Source: Zeus faber (lineage: Eukaryota > Chordata > Actinopteri > Zeiformes > Zeidae). Taken from it: a stretch of 64,000 nt of DNA. The translations under genes were made by a program, and so were the position numbers. Below are positions 1-11,588 of the stretch, one piece after another. Under the pieces are notes generated by a model, which did no database searches, was not told where the DNA came from, and worked only from the letters and a program-made list of their open reading frames with translations. Location of the stretch: contig OY482848.1 in assembly GCA_960531495.1 (NCBI GenBank), positions 30,965,677 through 31,029,676 of the forward strand, in the 5' to 3' direction. The stretch's first letter is position 1, and each line of letters begins with the position of its first letter.

Positions 1-599
1 AGATAAGAAGGGCCAACTCGAATGTATAAAATGTTTAGATCTGAAGTCTGTAACTCTGTAATGGATCTCTACCTGAGAACTCAACTCCACCTTGACTGCT
101 GCTTTTTTTGATAAACAATCGATTGTTTTCTCCATGACAAGCACCTCTCCAAAGACACGATTTATATAATAGTTGGCAACTAATCCGTGAAGTAAACCAT
201 GAAATTTAAACCGTGTCAACAGTAAAACAATCTTGAGGGTTCTATAGGATCCATACACTGTTTAATCTCTTTAATGTCTGTACAAATTATTATTATATCC
301 CTGGTGTTGGTTTTATTCTATTGACCTATATTTATAGATTTTTTTTTTTTATATTTTATTGTGGCAATGTTGTTTTTTGGAATTTGGAAAATCAATCCAT
401 TAAATGGGGGGGGGGGGGGGGGTCGGCTGATGGGAACTGTTCCTCGAGAGAGAGGCTCAAATGCAACACTCAAATAATTGTGATATTTAACAATTATTTT
501 AACTAAAATATAATGTGATAGTTCAGAGACAATCATTTTGAAATCAAAAGGCCAACGACTAGAACCTATTAATCCACACACTTGGCCACTTAAATTCGT
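1..599. other. Non-coding start of window
   Basis: No gene is recognised. The sequence is AT-rich and contains a 17-nt run of G at 406-422. Open frames across the run are short and encode low-complexity peptides. Confidence 0.5.
406..422. repeat. Poly-G tract (17 nt)
   Basis: An uninterrupted run of 17 G on the + strand, able in principle to form a G-quadruplex. Its length may be unreliable, because homopolymers are error-prone in sequencing. Confidence 0.9.
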
Positions 600-2480
600 T
601 AAATGTCAGTTTTCCACAACAACATCACAATCCTTACTCTGGGAAATGGCAAAGGCAGTTCTGTGAGGTTGTATTATTTCATTCCCCACTCACAAGAAAA
701 AGAAAGGACAAGAATGCCAAAATAAACTAAAACAACAACTTACAGACAACTTGCAGGAAAATCCAAACTGAGATCCAGACAATTAAATCTCGACTTGATA
801 ACACCATCAATCAAAAGACACAATTCCTCATTTCAAGTTCAATGAAAATTCAGGTAAATTTCTTGCCAATCAATTGAAACACGATAGAGAAAAACACTGT
901 GGCCGGCCAGCGGGCGTGGTTAAGCTATGGCTGCAGACAGCAGAATGGCTCCCTTCCTGTGGCTGCACAGCTCTCCCGAATCGGCCGGATTAGCTCCCGA
1001 GCTCCGCTGACTGGTCCGATTCGGGGCAGGAAGGTTTTTTAACCGTGTGTCTGTCTAACAGTGAGGATTGGCATACAGGGCTAGAGAGCCGACAAGGACA
1101 CCAGCCATAGCACCAGGCGTGCGAGAGTCTGACATTCCTCCTGCTCACCGATTAAAACAGTTACCATTATTGTTTATCATTTTGGCCGTGAGCCCTTAAG
1201 TTCAGGGTTCAAGAATACTGTACAAATCATATATATAAACGCATGCCTAAATGGCACTGGACCCGTCTGCCTCTTTCTGCCTCCTTCATTCCATCCTGGG
1301 AAGTGACTGACCGGTCACAAGTGGCAACACTTGTGACTGGTCGGTCACTGATCCTCACTGCCTCACTGTCAGTCACTGATTCTTCCTGCCCCAAATCGGA
1401 CCAATCGGCGATGCTAATTTGGGACAGCTGTGCAGCCTCGGGAAGGGGCTGACGTCTGCAGCCGCGGCTTCACCACGTCCCCTGGTCCGCCACAAACACT
1501 TATTACAGCCATCATTGATCCACAGTGTAGGATAACACACACCTTGCAGATCATCAATAAAATATTCAGAGACTTTTATAATAAGCTATATCACTCAGAT
1601 AATGAATCAAATATAATCAAATGTTCCTCGATGATATCGACCTCCCTAAAATATCCACAGAGCAAGCTACAACATTAGATCAACCCCTGATTGAAGAAGA
1701 ACTCAGGAACGCTCTCTTTTCTATGCCCAACAATAAATCACTTGGATCACTGGCTAACCAATGGAATTATATAAACACTTCTTGCAACTCATATCCCCAC
1801 CATCCCCAAATACTGCTCTCATTTCGGTTTTGCTCAAACCCAATAAGGACTCAACCCTCACCTCCAGTTATGGACCCATAAGCCTAATTAATTGTGATTT
1901 AAAGATCATTAGTAAAACACTAACCAACAGCATTGAAAAAGTAATTAAACGTATAATTCATCTAGACCAAACAGGCTTGATCAAGGGCAGACACTCATCC
2001 AGCAATACACACCGTTTATTCAGTCTGATCAATATATCTCAAAGGAACAACATAGTTACCATTTATTGTTTCTTTAGATGCAGAAATAGCATTTGACAGT
2101 TAATTGGACATATCTTTTCCACCCTCAACAAATGTGGCTTTGGAGAGTCACTCAATGGATAAAAATTATGTACAATTCACCATCTGCTTCTGTCATCACC
2201 AACGGTTACACTTCACAGCGTTTTACTTTACAACAGACACAAGACAAGGATATCCACTCTCCCCTTTACTATTCGCCATCTTTATTGAACCCCTCACAGG
2301 GCCATCCTTCAAAACAATAATATCATTGGCATACAAACAAGAAACTCTGTTCACAAAATCAGATTATATGCAGACGATATTTTGTTAATTTTACGGAATC
2401 CAATATCATCCCTACCGGAAGTGTTCAATCTTATATCTACATTTTCATCCATCTCAGACTATTCAATACACTGGACTAAA
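600..2480 (+). mobile_element. Degenerate L1/Tx1-clade LINE ORF2 fragment
   Basis: Decayed reverse-transcriptase coding sequence of a fish L1/Tx1-type non-LTR retrotransposon, in several frames with stops. Recognisable blocks are an ORF2 linker at about 830-898 (NENSGKFLANQL), the finger region at about 1640-1740 (LIEEELRNALFSMPNNKS), the block with LLKPNKDSTLTSSYGPISL near 1830-1890, DQTGLIKGRHSSSNT near 1965-2010, and TRQGYPLSPLLFAIF near 2240-2285, which matches the conserved RQGCPLSP motif. The frame changes at least three times, so it cannot encode a working enzyme. A 595-bp foldback element (899-1493) splits it. The assignment rests on motif recognition; a RepeatMasker/Dfam search would settle the clade. 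Confidence 0.75.
899..1493. mobile_element. Foldback (long inverted repeat) DNA element with 7-bp TSD
   Basis: The left arm (about 899-1037) and right arm (about 1382-1493) are inverted copies of each other. The ends are GTGGCCGGCC and GGTCCGCCAC, and shared blocks include GGCTGCAGAC, GGCTGCACAGCT and GGTCCGAT followed by GGGGCAGGAAG. The element is flanked by AAACACT on both sides (892-898 and 1494-1500). It sits inside the L1/Tx1 coding sequence, which resumes directly after the second AAACACT. No transposase is encoded, so it is non-autonomous. The superfamily is not assigned. Confidence 0.7.
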
Positions 2481-4185
2481 ACCACAGTCTTACAGTAGGA
2501 GCCACATGAAGAGGGCTGTTCCAGCTTCCAGTCAGTTTCCAGCCAGTTACAAGTCAATTACCAGGTGGCTCCCAACTGTCTGTGATCCCACCCCCCCTCT
2601 CATGTGTCCTGACAGGGCGTGTTTAATTTCAACTGTAAACACGCCGATTCATTTAATTGCCGTGTGTAACCATGAGATGGGGCTAACTTCCCAAAAACAC
2701 AATCACATTTCAGAAAGAGATTTCAGTGGACCTACGATATTGTCCTTTGAACCCTGACCGGATCTTTCAAAGTTACATTTTTTTGGTCGTATGAATGAGA
2801 ACAAGTCTTTGTGCTTTATTGTAATTTACATGTTGCACAGCATTTTCATTTCAAAATAGAAGTTGATTTTTTATTTACATTTTTAAAAATTACAAAGTTC
2901 AATAGCTTTGTTAAGAGAGCACTCAAACTAGGTCTGTATAATTATAGTTTCAACTTTACATAATAATTAAAATAAGGGCATAGTAGTGAAGTAGTAGTAG
3001 TAGTTAAAATAAAACAGTATTTAAAAACAGAATTTAACGAGTATTTAAATAGTATTTAAAACAGTATTTAAAAAATATAAAATGCAAAAGGAGTTAATAT
3101 AAATATATATAAAAATAAAACATATAAATAATATAAAAGTATTTACCTAAAAAACTAAATAAAATACAGAGAATAATAACAGTGAGTCAACTTGATAGTG
3201 GACATCTTAAATAGTCGTGGGCCACAACAATACAGTGTCATACTGAATGGCAAGATGTTGTAGGACAAACACTGCAATGTACCAAGAGGTAAGACAAAAC
3301 AGGTATGCAATGCCATACTTGATACTTTAAAGTGACTAGTGGTACATGATGTAAACAGCAGTTTTTCTTCTTTTCAAGAGAAAGATCGGAATTAACTTCA
3401 AAAAATACCTTTATTAGAACTTTAAACAAGTAATGTAAAGGCCGAGCAGTTCTGCAGAAAAGCTATCTCATTTGCTCAGACTTAGACTCTTATTCCCTGT
3501 AGATCTATCTCCCACAGGTTGTCATAAAACCCCATGCATTTTTGCCTTATTTGAGCACATATTTATCTTTTACCACTGTGAAATGTACAAACATGCTCTG
3601 CACATGGCTGTAGTTTATCTTTCGCCACTTTGAAACGTACACACAAGTTCCCTCTGTTTTAGGTTGATCCCTGAGTTGTTTTTTTTCACACTTATTTCAT
3701 TCAAATAGCATATAGGCAAGATAATAATTATATTTTCTTTATATGTATAGTACATAATAATTATATCTCCATTAAAGGGATAGTACATTTCTCCCATAAT
3801 ATTTCTGGAGTCATTCAGTTCACTAAAGTTTTCCATTCTCTGGAAAATAATTGGTTAAATTCTTTATCTGTCAGAAGTGAGGTATTAAACTGCCACCTGC
3901 CAGGAGGGTTTAGGTTGGTTTTATTAAAATTTGATTGAGGCTGAAACAAATCAGCCGTAATTGTAGATTACAATAGTGTGGATTTCACGATTTGTGATTT
4001 TAGACATTACCAAATTACTAGTCAAAAAGTAGTAAATTCTAGAGAAGCTTTTGTGGGGTGGTGAGTGGTATGAGTATTCTCTTTTATGTGGATTATTTGA
4101 TCATCAACAATCTCCAAGAGCAAGATCCTTTATATATTGTTTTATAGTGTCAGAAGTGGTTTTATTCTGATATGGAATGCTTATA
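2481..4185. other. Intergenic AT-rich sequence, no gene seen
   Basis: No coding similarity is recognised on either strand. 2990-3180 is a simple AT-rich stretch with loosely repeated AGTATTTAAA units. The short open frames here (for example 3238-3429 and 3615-3836, - strand) show no domain and no splice context. Confidence 0.5.
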
Positions 4186-4189
4186 TTGA

Positions 4190-4450
4190 TCAATACATGC
4201 AGAAAACATCTTATTAACACATTTAGCTTCTAGCTTGAGGTGCTCAGATGCAGTGAGGTGAGTTTCTTGCAGTAGACGGAAGCTGGGGTTCATCCTGGTG
4301 AGGTGACTTGGGATTTCGCTAAGTTTAGCATTTATACATATCTACACAAAATGATGGGGAACGGGACTTTCTGTCGGTCGCTGATCTCCATTTGTCATTC
4401 ATGACCAACGTGGTTCCCTTCAGTTCCTGTCCTTTGCTTTTAACCGATGT
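4190..4450 (-). mobile_element. L1/Tx1 APE-endonuclease fragment
   Basis: Read on the - strand, about 4320-4220 encodes the stretch IPSHLTRMNPSFRLLQETHL. This corresponds to the start of the apurinic-like endonuclease of L1/Tx1 ORF2, where the QETHL block carries the catalytic E. It continues as TASEHLKLEAK before a stop. The fragment is too short and broken to be active. It lies in the opposite orientation to the LINE fragment at 600-2480, so it is probably an independent insertion. Confidence 0.5.
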
Positions 4451-5192
4451 CTTGTGCTTGAAGTGTTCAAATTTGGCAATGACGGGAGCAGGGACGGTTC
4501 CCTACGTAGTGTCCCAATCGGGGCGGGTGAAAGCTGGCAAAGAGGAAAATGATCAACACCACTTTGGAAATAAGAGAGAAGAAAGAAGCATGTTCACTGA
4601 AGATGTAAACTGAAATTGTCCCAATTTTAGTTAATTTGACTTATTTTGGTTGCCCGATCATAGACATAGACTACATAGACGCTGCATTGACTGCTTTGGC
4701 TCATAGCTGCGATACATTAACGTCGCCGCCTAATTGAAACGGGTAAACCTGGCCTTTTTTAAAAACAGAATTAAACAGGGGAGCTTCGGTTTTCTGGATA
4801 ACAAGCACTATCACGTTTACATTTCTTTACCGATTTCTATGAGTCCTTTTTATAGTCAAGGGTTTATCATCTATCTAGAGTAGATTGCTCCACCGTCTGC
4901 CATTTCCACTTACTTCATAATGATAAACAAAAATAAAAAAGTTGTCTATTCCTCCTTTAAAGTTAATTTTCCATTAGAGTGGAATATCATCACCGAAAAA
5001 GCTGTTGTTCTCAATTCAATTGAACCAGTTTTGATGGTCAACCGACAGTTACTTTTGAATTTCTGTATAATTGTACTGTATAAACTGTGTAAATAACGGT
5101 GTAAACAATCTCTGTATAAGGTGTTAAATTGTGAAAAAAATGAAAGTGGTGATGCCCAAAGCTGATGGTGAGAGAAGTCAAACTTGTTGATC
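4451..5192. other. Intergenic, no gene seen
   Basis: No recognisable coding or RNA gene. Short open frames on both strands lack any known domain. Confidence 0.45.
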
Positions 5193-5357
5193 TGCGTCCA
5201 GCAGCTGAAGGAGTTTGATGGCAAGAGTTTAGTGTCTGTCACCAAGGAGGGCCTGGAGCTCCCAGAGGATGAGGAAGAGAAGGAGAAGATGGAGGAAGAC
5301 AAAACCAAGTTTGAGAACCTCTGCAAACTCACGAAGGAGATTCTGGACAAGAAAGTA
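5193..5357 (+). pseudogene. Hsp90 (cytosolic, alpha/beta type) fragment
   Basis: Fifty-five codons match the middle/C-terminal part of cytosolic Hsp90, from [20 protein letters not shown] through [20 protein letters not shown] to [14 protein letters not shown]. Similarity starts and stops abruptly at both ends. The frame is open with no internal stop. A real exon would be longer and continue into the KVTISNRLV block, which is missing. The likeliest origin is a truncated retrocopy or a duplicated exon piece; no other Hsp90 exon is seen nearby. It ends about 370 bp upstream of the xpa start codon. No function is inferred. Confidence 0.85.
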
Positions 5358-5452
5358 TCGCATTCCATGACAGCATTGTTTTCTCCATGTAACCATTTAA
5401 TCCAAGACTGCTAATTACCTCAATCTCCGACGGTTGCATCCACCCACTGGCT

Positions 5453-5466
5453 CCCCCCCCCCCCCC
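5453..5466. repeat. Poly-C tract (14 nt)
   Basis: A homopolymer run between the Hsp90 fragment and the xpa promoter region. Confidence 0.85.
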
Positions 5467-5579
5467 ACCTGCAGATGGCGCCAAAACCACACACGACCAC
5501 CACGCTTGCGAATCGAAATCGTTGGTGTTTTGTTGCCTGACACACACAAAAAAAAAAAAGTCGAGGCTCTTAATTTGAA

Positions 5580-5732
5580 GAGCCCAGGCGGAAGTGGGGA
5601 AAACCCGGAAGTAGGCGATGGCATTGTTTGGCAGCAGCAAGCAGCTGCTCGCTCCAGCTCCCCGCGGCTCATGGTGTCATAACGAACACGCAACTTCGTC
5701 GCCTCCCACCAAATCTCCTCCACGGTGTAACA
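5580..5732 (+). promoter_or_regulatory. Putative xpa core promoter / 5'UTR with two ETS motifs
   Basis: The region just upstream of the xpa start has no TATA box. It carries two ETS/GABP-like motifs, GCGGAAGTG (5588-5596) and CCGGAAGT (5605-5612), the usual arrangement for TATA-less housekeeping promoters. The 5' untranslated leader probably begins within it. The transcription start site is inferred, not seen. Confidence 0.5.
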
Positions 5733-6015
5733 ATGGACTCTGCAGATTTTGTTCCCAGGTCGGAAACTTCCGAAATGTGCGCCCAAAACAAACACGGCGA
5801 GTTATCTGCAGCCATGCGAGCTAAAATCGAGCGTAACAGACAGCGGGCTCTGATGCTGCGACAAGCCCGACTGGCGGGCAGGTCCCAGGCGGCCGTGGAA
5901 GGGCAGTCTGCGGCCAAGGTGGCCCGAACCGTCGATTCGGGCGCCGGGTTCTTCATCGAGGAGGAGGAGGGCGGTCCAGAGGAGCAGGGGGTCAGAACCG
6001 TGGTGCATCAGCTAG
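5733..6015 (+). CDS. xpa: xpa coding exon 1 (residues 1-94 plus first base of codon 95)
   Basis: Encodes the disordered N-terminus with the basic RPA-contact/NLS helix and the ERCC1-binding segment. The exon ends CAGCTAG followed by GT. The ERCC1-contact motif reads G-A-G-F (70-73), where human has G-G-G-F. Confidence 0.93.
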
Positions 6016-6447
6016 GTGTGTGAGTTCCTATAGCCGCTTGATATATCGATTAATTAATTACCGCTAACAAATAAATAGTCGTATTTGTTCACTTCACGCT
6101 ACTATAATAGTGGCAGCAGGTGAATAATGTTGTTCACCTATAGCAGAAGGGACTGAAAAAAATTGATTCGAATTAAAATTTTGTCAAACCGAGTGATGGA
6201 AACGCATCTAATTCCCCTTCTATTTATTGCGGCATTTGCACCATTGGATTAACATTCCCCTTAAATTTGTATGGAAACTTGATCGTGGAATCTAACGAAT
6301 TTACTAAAAGAATTGTCATCTGATCAAATAATTGCATCATATGTAACAATCGTGACGGGTGGGATTTTGGTTATTAGAAATGAGTGGTCTAGCCGGCTAC
6401 AATAGATTAAAGTCATTAAATTTTCTTTGTAGACTGTTGATACCACT

Positions 6448-6478
<31 letters not shown>

Positions 6479-9400
6479 ATTTCCAGCTCCTGTGATTGAA
6501 CCAGACTACTTGTTGTGCGATGATTGTGATAAACCTTTTATGGATTCGTATCTTAGCAACGGCTTCGATCTGTCTGTCTGTGACAAGTGCAGGTATACAC
6601 ACGCACACTCACACACACACACACACACTCTGACATGAATGCCCTGTTCAGACCAGAGTTTCCGTTATCCGGTTTTTGCCCGGAAAAATCTGTTGAAGTC
6701 CGACATGTTTAAATCTCTCCGGTCATAATGTCCAGTGACAATAATTCCTCCCAAGCACCATTTGAATTAGTGGAGGAGAAGCAGAAAGATGATGTATCGT
6801 TGGGACACATACATCCATAGTTTTGCGTTTTTTTGGGGATATTTAAGTTCCGACCCAAAGCAGACAGGAAAAATTAATCGTGTAAAATACGGGATGTCCC
6901 AATGAAGACGGACAACACCACAAACATTATTATTAATTTAGACCTACTTGCCATATATTTTTTGTTTTTGATATTATGAAAATGTTATTTAAGTGAAATG
7001 TTGAATTAAGTGGCTGCACTTGTTTCTTATTGTTCAAGAACGCAAAGTATTTGATTTCAAGAAGTAATATTCATAAATTGTATTTATTCATTTTTAAAAT
7101 GGCTTAATTAACAGCACTTATTTTATTTTGAATGATGAATACAAAATATTATGCATCTACATGCCTTGATGAGGTCATTCTCTATATAGCCTGGAAATTA
7201 AAATCTTCCAGGACACTTCGACACGTCCTAGACACATCGGCAATTCTCACAGCACCCTTCCGCCACTGTCAGTCGTACAACACGCCAGAACTGTGCCAGA
7301 TGGCTTGTTGAGGTCAGCGACAAAGCTTATGTAGTTTGAAATATCGTTGGGAGCTAAGCCACAAAAGCAGCAGCCAACGAAGCAATGAGAGTGCGAGAAT
7401 AAACCAGTGGAGCAGGAGTAATATACACTGATCAGCCACAACATTTAAACCACCTGCCTAATATGAGGTGTTTTCGCATCACAGGCACTTTGTCATAGTT
7501 CTTAGAATGCTGTTTTGAGGGACTTTTTTAACTCCTACTCCAGGGAAGGGACTAACCGGCACAACAGGAGCCTTAATGGATGTAAGTGCACTGTGATTGG
7601 TCCCGACGTCCACGGTCTCTCGCCCCCCGGCGCACTGAGCACAATCCGCCCGGTCGAGTGGCATCAATCTGGGCAGGAACCAGCGCATGTACACTAAAAA
7701 AAATGTTTTTATTGTAGATGTCTTTAATTCACTTATTTTCTGACGTTAATTGAATGAAACAAAAAAATGTGCGTGGTGCCCCAATATGAGGGCTTGCCTT
7801 ACGAAAGTCGGAACAAACTTTTGAAATACACCTTGTAGATTGAATATGAGATTTCTCGCCTCAAATCTTTTCACAAACAGATTTTGGTGTACTGATAAGG
7901 TGAAATTAGAGTTCCTACCAGCAGTGTGAATGCAACCAGACACTATCTAGTTCTGGAGGGACCTCCCCAGTTCCTACTTCTACTCAGGGAGTCCCCGGAA
8001 CCTTTCAGTGTTACAACATCTATTGTGTATTTCACCCTCATTCTGCCAAAACAGTTCTGACCCGTCGAGGCATGGACTGCGCAAGATCTCTGAAGGTGTT
8101 TTCTGGTATCTGGCACATAGGCGCAGGTCCTTTAAGTCCTGTAAGTTTCAAAGTGGGGCCGCCATGGATGTGGCATGATGTTCCAGCACATCCCGCAGAC
8201 GCTTGATCGGATTTAGATCTGTGGAATTTGGAGGCTAATTCAACACCTTGAACTCTTTGTAATGTTCCACAAACCATTCCGGAATGATTTTTGCAATGTG
8301 GCAGGGCACAATATCCTGCTGGAAGAGGCCACTGCCATTAGGGAATACCATTGCCATGAACAGATGTACTTGGTCTTAAACAATGTTGAAGTAGATGCAA
8401 AGTAACATCCACATGAATACCAGGACCCAAGGATTTCCAGCACAATATTGCCCAGAGCATCACACTGTCTCCGCCGGCTTGCCTTCTTCACATAGTACAT
8501 CCTGGTGCCACCTCTTGCCCAGGTAAATGATGCACACGCACCCAGCCATCCACATGATGTAAAACAAAATGTAATTCATCAGATCAGGCCACCTTCTTCC
8601 ATTGCTCCATGGTCGAGCTCTGATGCTCATGTGCCCATTGTCGCTCTTTCAGCGGTGGACAGGGGTCAGCATGGACACTCTGACCACTCTGTAGCTACGC
8701 AGCCCCATACGCAGCAAGCCTTGATGCACTGTGCGTTCTGACACCTTTCTATCATATCCAGCATGAACTTTCTCACCAATTTGTGCGACAGGAGCTCTTC
8801 TGTGGGATCGGACCACACAGGCTAGACTTTGTTTCCCACGCGCATCAACGAGCCTCGGGTGCCCATGACCCTGTCGCCAGTTCACCGGTTGTCCTTTCTT
8901 GGAAGACTTTTTGGAGGTACTGAAGAGATCCCACCGGTAACAACATGCGCAGGGGGCGGAACGCGCAGAGTTTCCCTCTTATGCATGGGAGCTAATTACG
9001 GATGGAGGGAGACAGGTCCCGATCTATACCTGATTTAAAGTCTCCTATAGTCTTCTCTCCCCTCCTCCCATGATGTGCTGTGTGCACCAGCAGACACTTT
9101 CACTTTTGTAGCGTCCGACTAAGTATTGATAACACGCTTAGTATTTTACAAATTAGAAATCTTTTTTAATTTAATGAACGTCGGCGATGATGCGCAAAAA
9201 TTAACAAAATGTTTTTATTTCAGTTTTATTTCTTTATTTACTATTTTTTCCATTGGAACGAGATGATCAATGTTTATCTTCACCTGTAAGTGGTTATGAT
9301 GTTGTGGCTGTATTGAATGCAGGATATTAAAATAAAGGAATATTGGGTATTTTCGTTGCACTTTACTATTAAGGACTTTATAATAATGATAATTTATGAT

Positions 9401-11529
9401 GATCGACCCCCATCTCTCTGCAGGATTCCCACCCGCTCCTCCATCCAAATTTCCAAATTTACATAAAGTCCTTTTTTCTTTTGTTGGCTCAAAAGAAATG
9501 AGCGAACACCACTCAACTTCAGCAACAAAAAGCAAACCTTTCTTCATTATAAAGCTCCATTTGTTTTGTTTTTTTGTTTACTTTTGGCAAAGTCACGTGG
9601 TAGAAAACCCAAGTCTGGCCAAGTCTCGAGTGTGTTTGCGTGAGACAGCGGCTGTCTCTCGCAGCTCGCTGACTGTCAGATCACGTAGTGTGAACACGCC
9701 TGTCTGGGACACATGGGGTAGTTTGAACACTGCTACGTCCACAAGACAAACAACATGTTAAAAGAAGTCAAATAGAACCTAGTGGTTCACAGTCTAATTT
9801 GACTTTCTGGCGATTCCCGCTCCTTTTTCCTCAGGGACGGCGAGGAGAAGCACAAGCTGATCTCTCGTACCGAGGCCAAGCAGCACTACCTGCTGAAGGA
9901 CTGCGACCTGGACAAGAGAGAGCCCCCGCTCAGGTTCGTCCTGAAGAAAAACCCCCATAACCCGCATTGGGGGGACATGAAGCTCTACCTCAAACTGCAG
10001 GTAACCATCCAGTGTGTGTGTGTGTGTGTGTGTGTCCCTTTTGTGTGTGTTCTATTTACATTAGATTACATTACATGACGTCTTTTAGCATACGTTTTTC
10101 TCAAAATTTGCCATTTTATTCTTCTTTATTGTTAAATTCTACCGTGTGTTCAATTCTCAAACCATGTAGATTAGGGGTGTGCATTCTGACTAATTTAAAC
10201 ATTTGAATATTTTTAAGAGTTACTTGCCAATGATATTGGTTTAACTGCAAAACATTGTCAATTAGACTTTCATTAGAAATGAAATTGTCAATTTTCCCCC
10301 GGCAACTGCATTTGTTTTCCACCAGGTGGCACACATGTATTATTCAGAGATACAAAGTGGAAAAGGGATGCCGCAGCCCTAAATTGCTGATTTACCCAAT
10401 AATGTTTTTCATCTGGTTTAAGAATATAATTCAGACGTAAATACATAATGCACTCGCATGTCAAATATTATTTTATTCCTGGAAGGTGAGAGGCAGTGTG
10501 CAGATGCCGTGCTCCGTAGTGAAAATATCTCCAGCTCCACAACATGCCACAGTATGGCAATGTGCTTATACTAGAATTCACAATTTGTCATTTCAGTGTC
10601 CGGTTGACCATGTTTATTCAACTACCCTGATGATCAAAGCTGAAGTTGAAGTACATACTGTCTATGAACCAGCTTTTCTGTTATCCATTAATTGCTGGTT
10701 TTTGACCGGGAAAATCTGTTGAAGTCCAACATATTTAATTTCTCCGTTCATAATGTCCAGTCAAAATAGTTCCCTCCAAATACAATTTGAATTAGTGCTG
10801 GGTGGATCATTTCACCCCCTCCCTCGTGGGCAAGTTACGTTTGTCAACACGCAGAGCCTGAGCGTCAAGAACTCTGAGGAGAAGCAGAAAGATGATGTGT
10901 CGTTGGGACTCGTACGTCCATAGTTTGGTGTATATTTGGATATTTAAGTTCCGACCCAAAGCAGACGGTAAATATTCATTGTATAAAATATGTCCACGGG
11001 ATGTTCCCGCGAAGACAGATACACAAACATTATTATTTATTTAGACGTACTTGCCATATTTATTTTGTTTTTGATTTGATCAAAGCTTTATTTTAGTGAA
11101 ATGTTTATTAAAGCGGCTGCACTTGTTACTTATTGTTCACAAACAGAAATCATTTGATTTCAAGTAGTAAAATTCGTAATATTTATTTACTTTTAAAATG
11201 TTTAAATTAACTGACGAGACTTATTTTATTTTTAATATTCAATCAAATTATTATACATCTACATTCCTTCATGATGCCATTCTCTATATCGCCTGTTGAT
11301 CAATTGTTTTTAAGTTCAATAAACACAGAATTTTTTCCATTTGTCCAGGAAATTGAAATCTTCCAGGACACGTTGACCGGCACCATTTTTTTCTAACGGA
11401 AACTCTGATATGAACACATATATCTGATCATTAGCAGTAAATTAAGGCTAAGGTCTCCGGTAAAATGTCGGAGTTGAATATAGTTTATCTCACATTTTCT
11501 TATCATGTCAAAAAACATACAGATAATAA

Positions 11530-11588
<59 letters not shown>

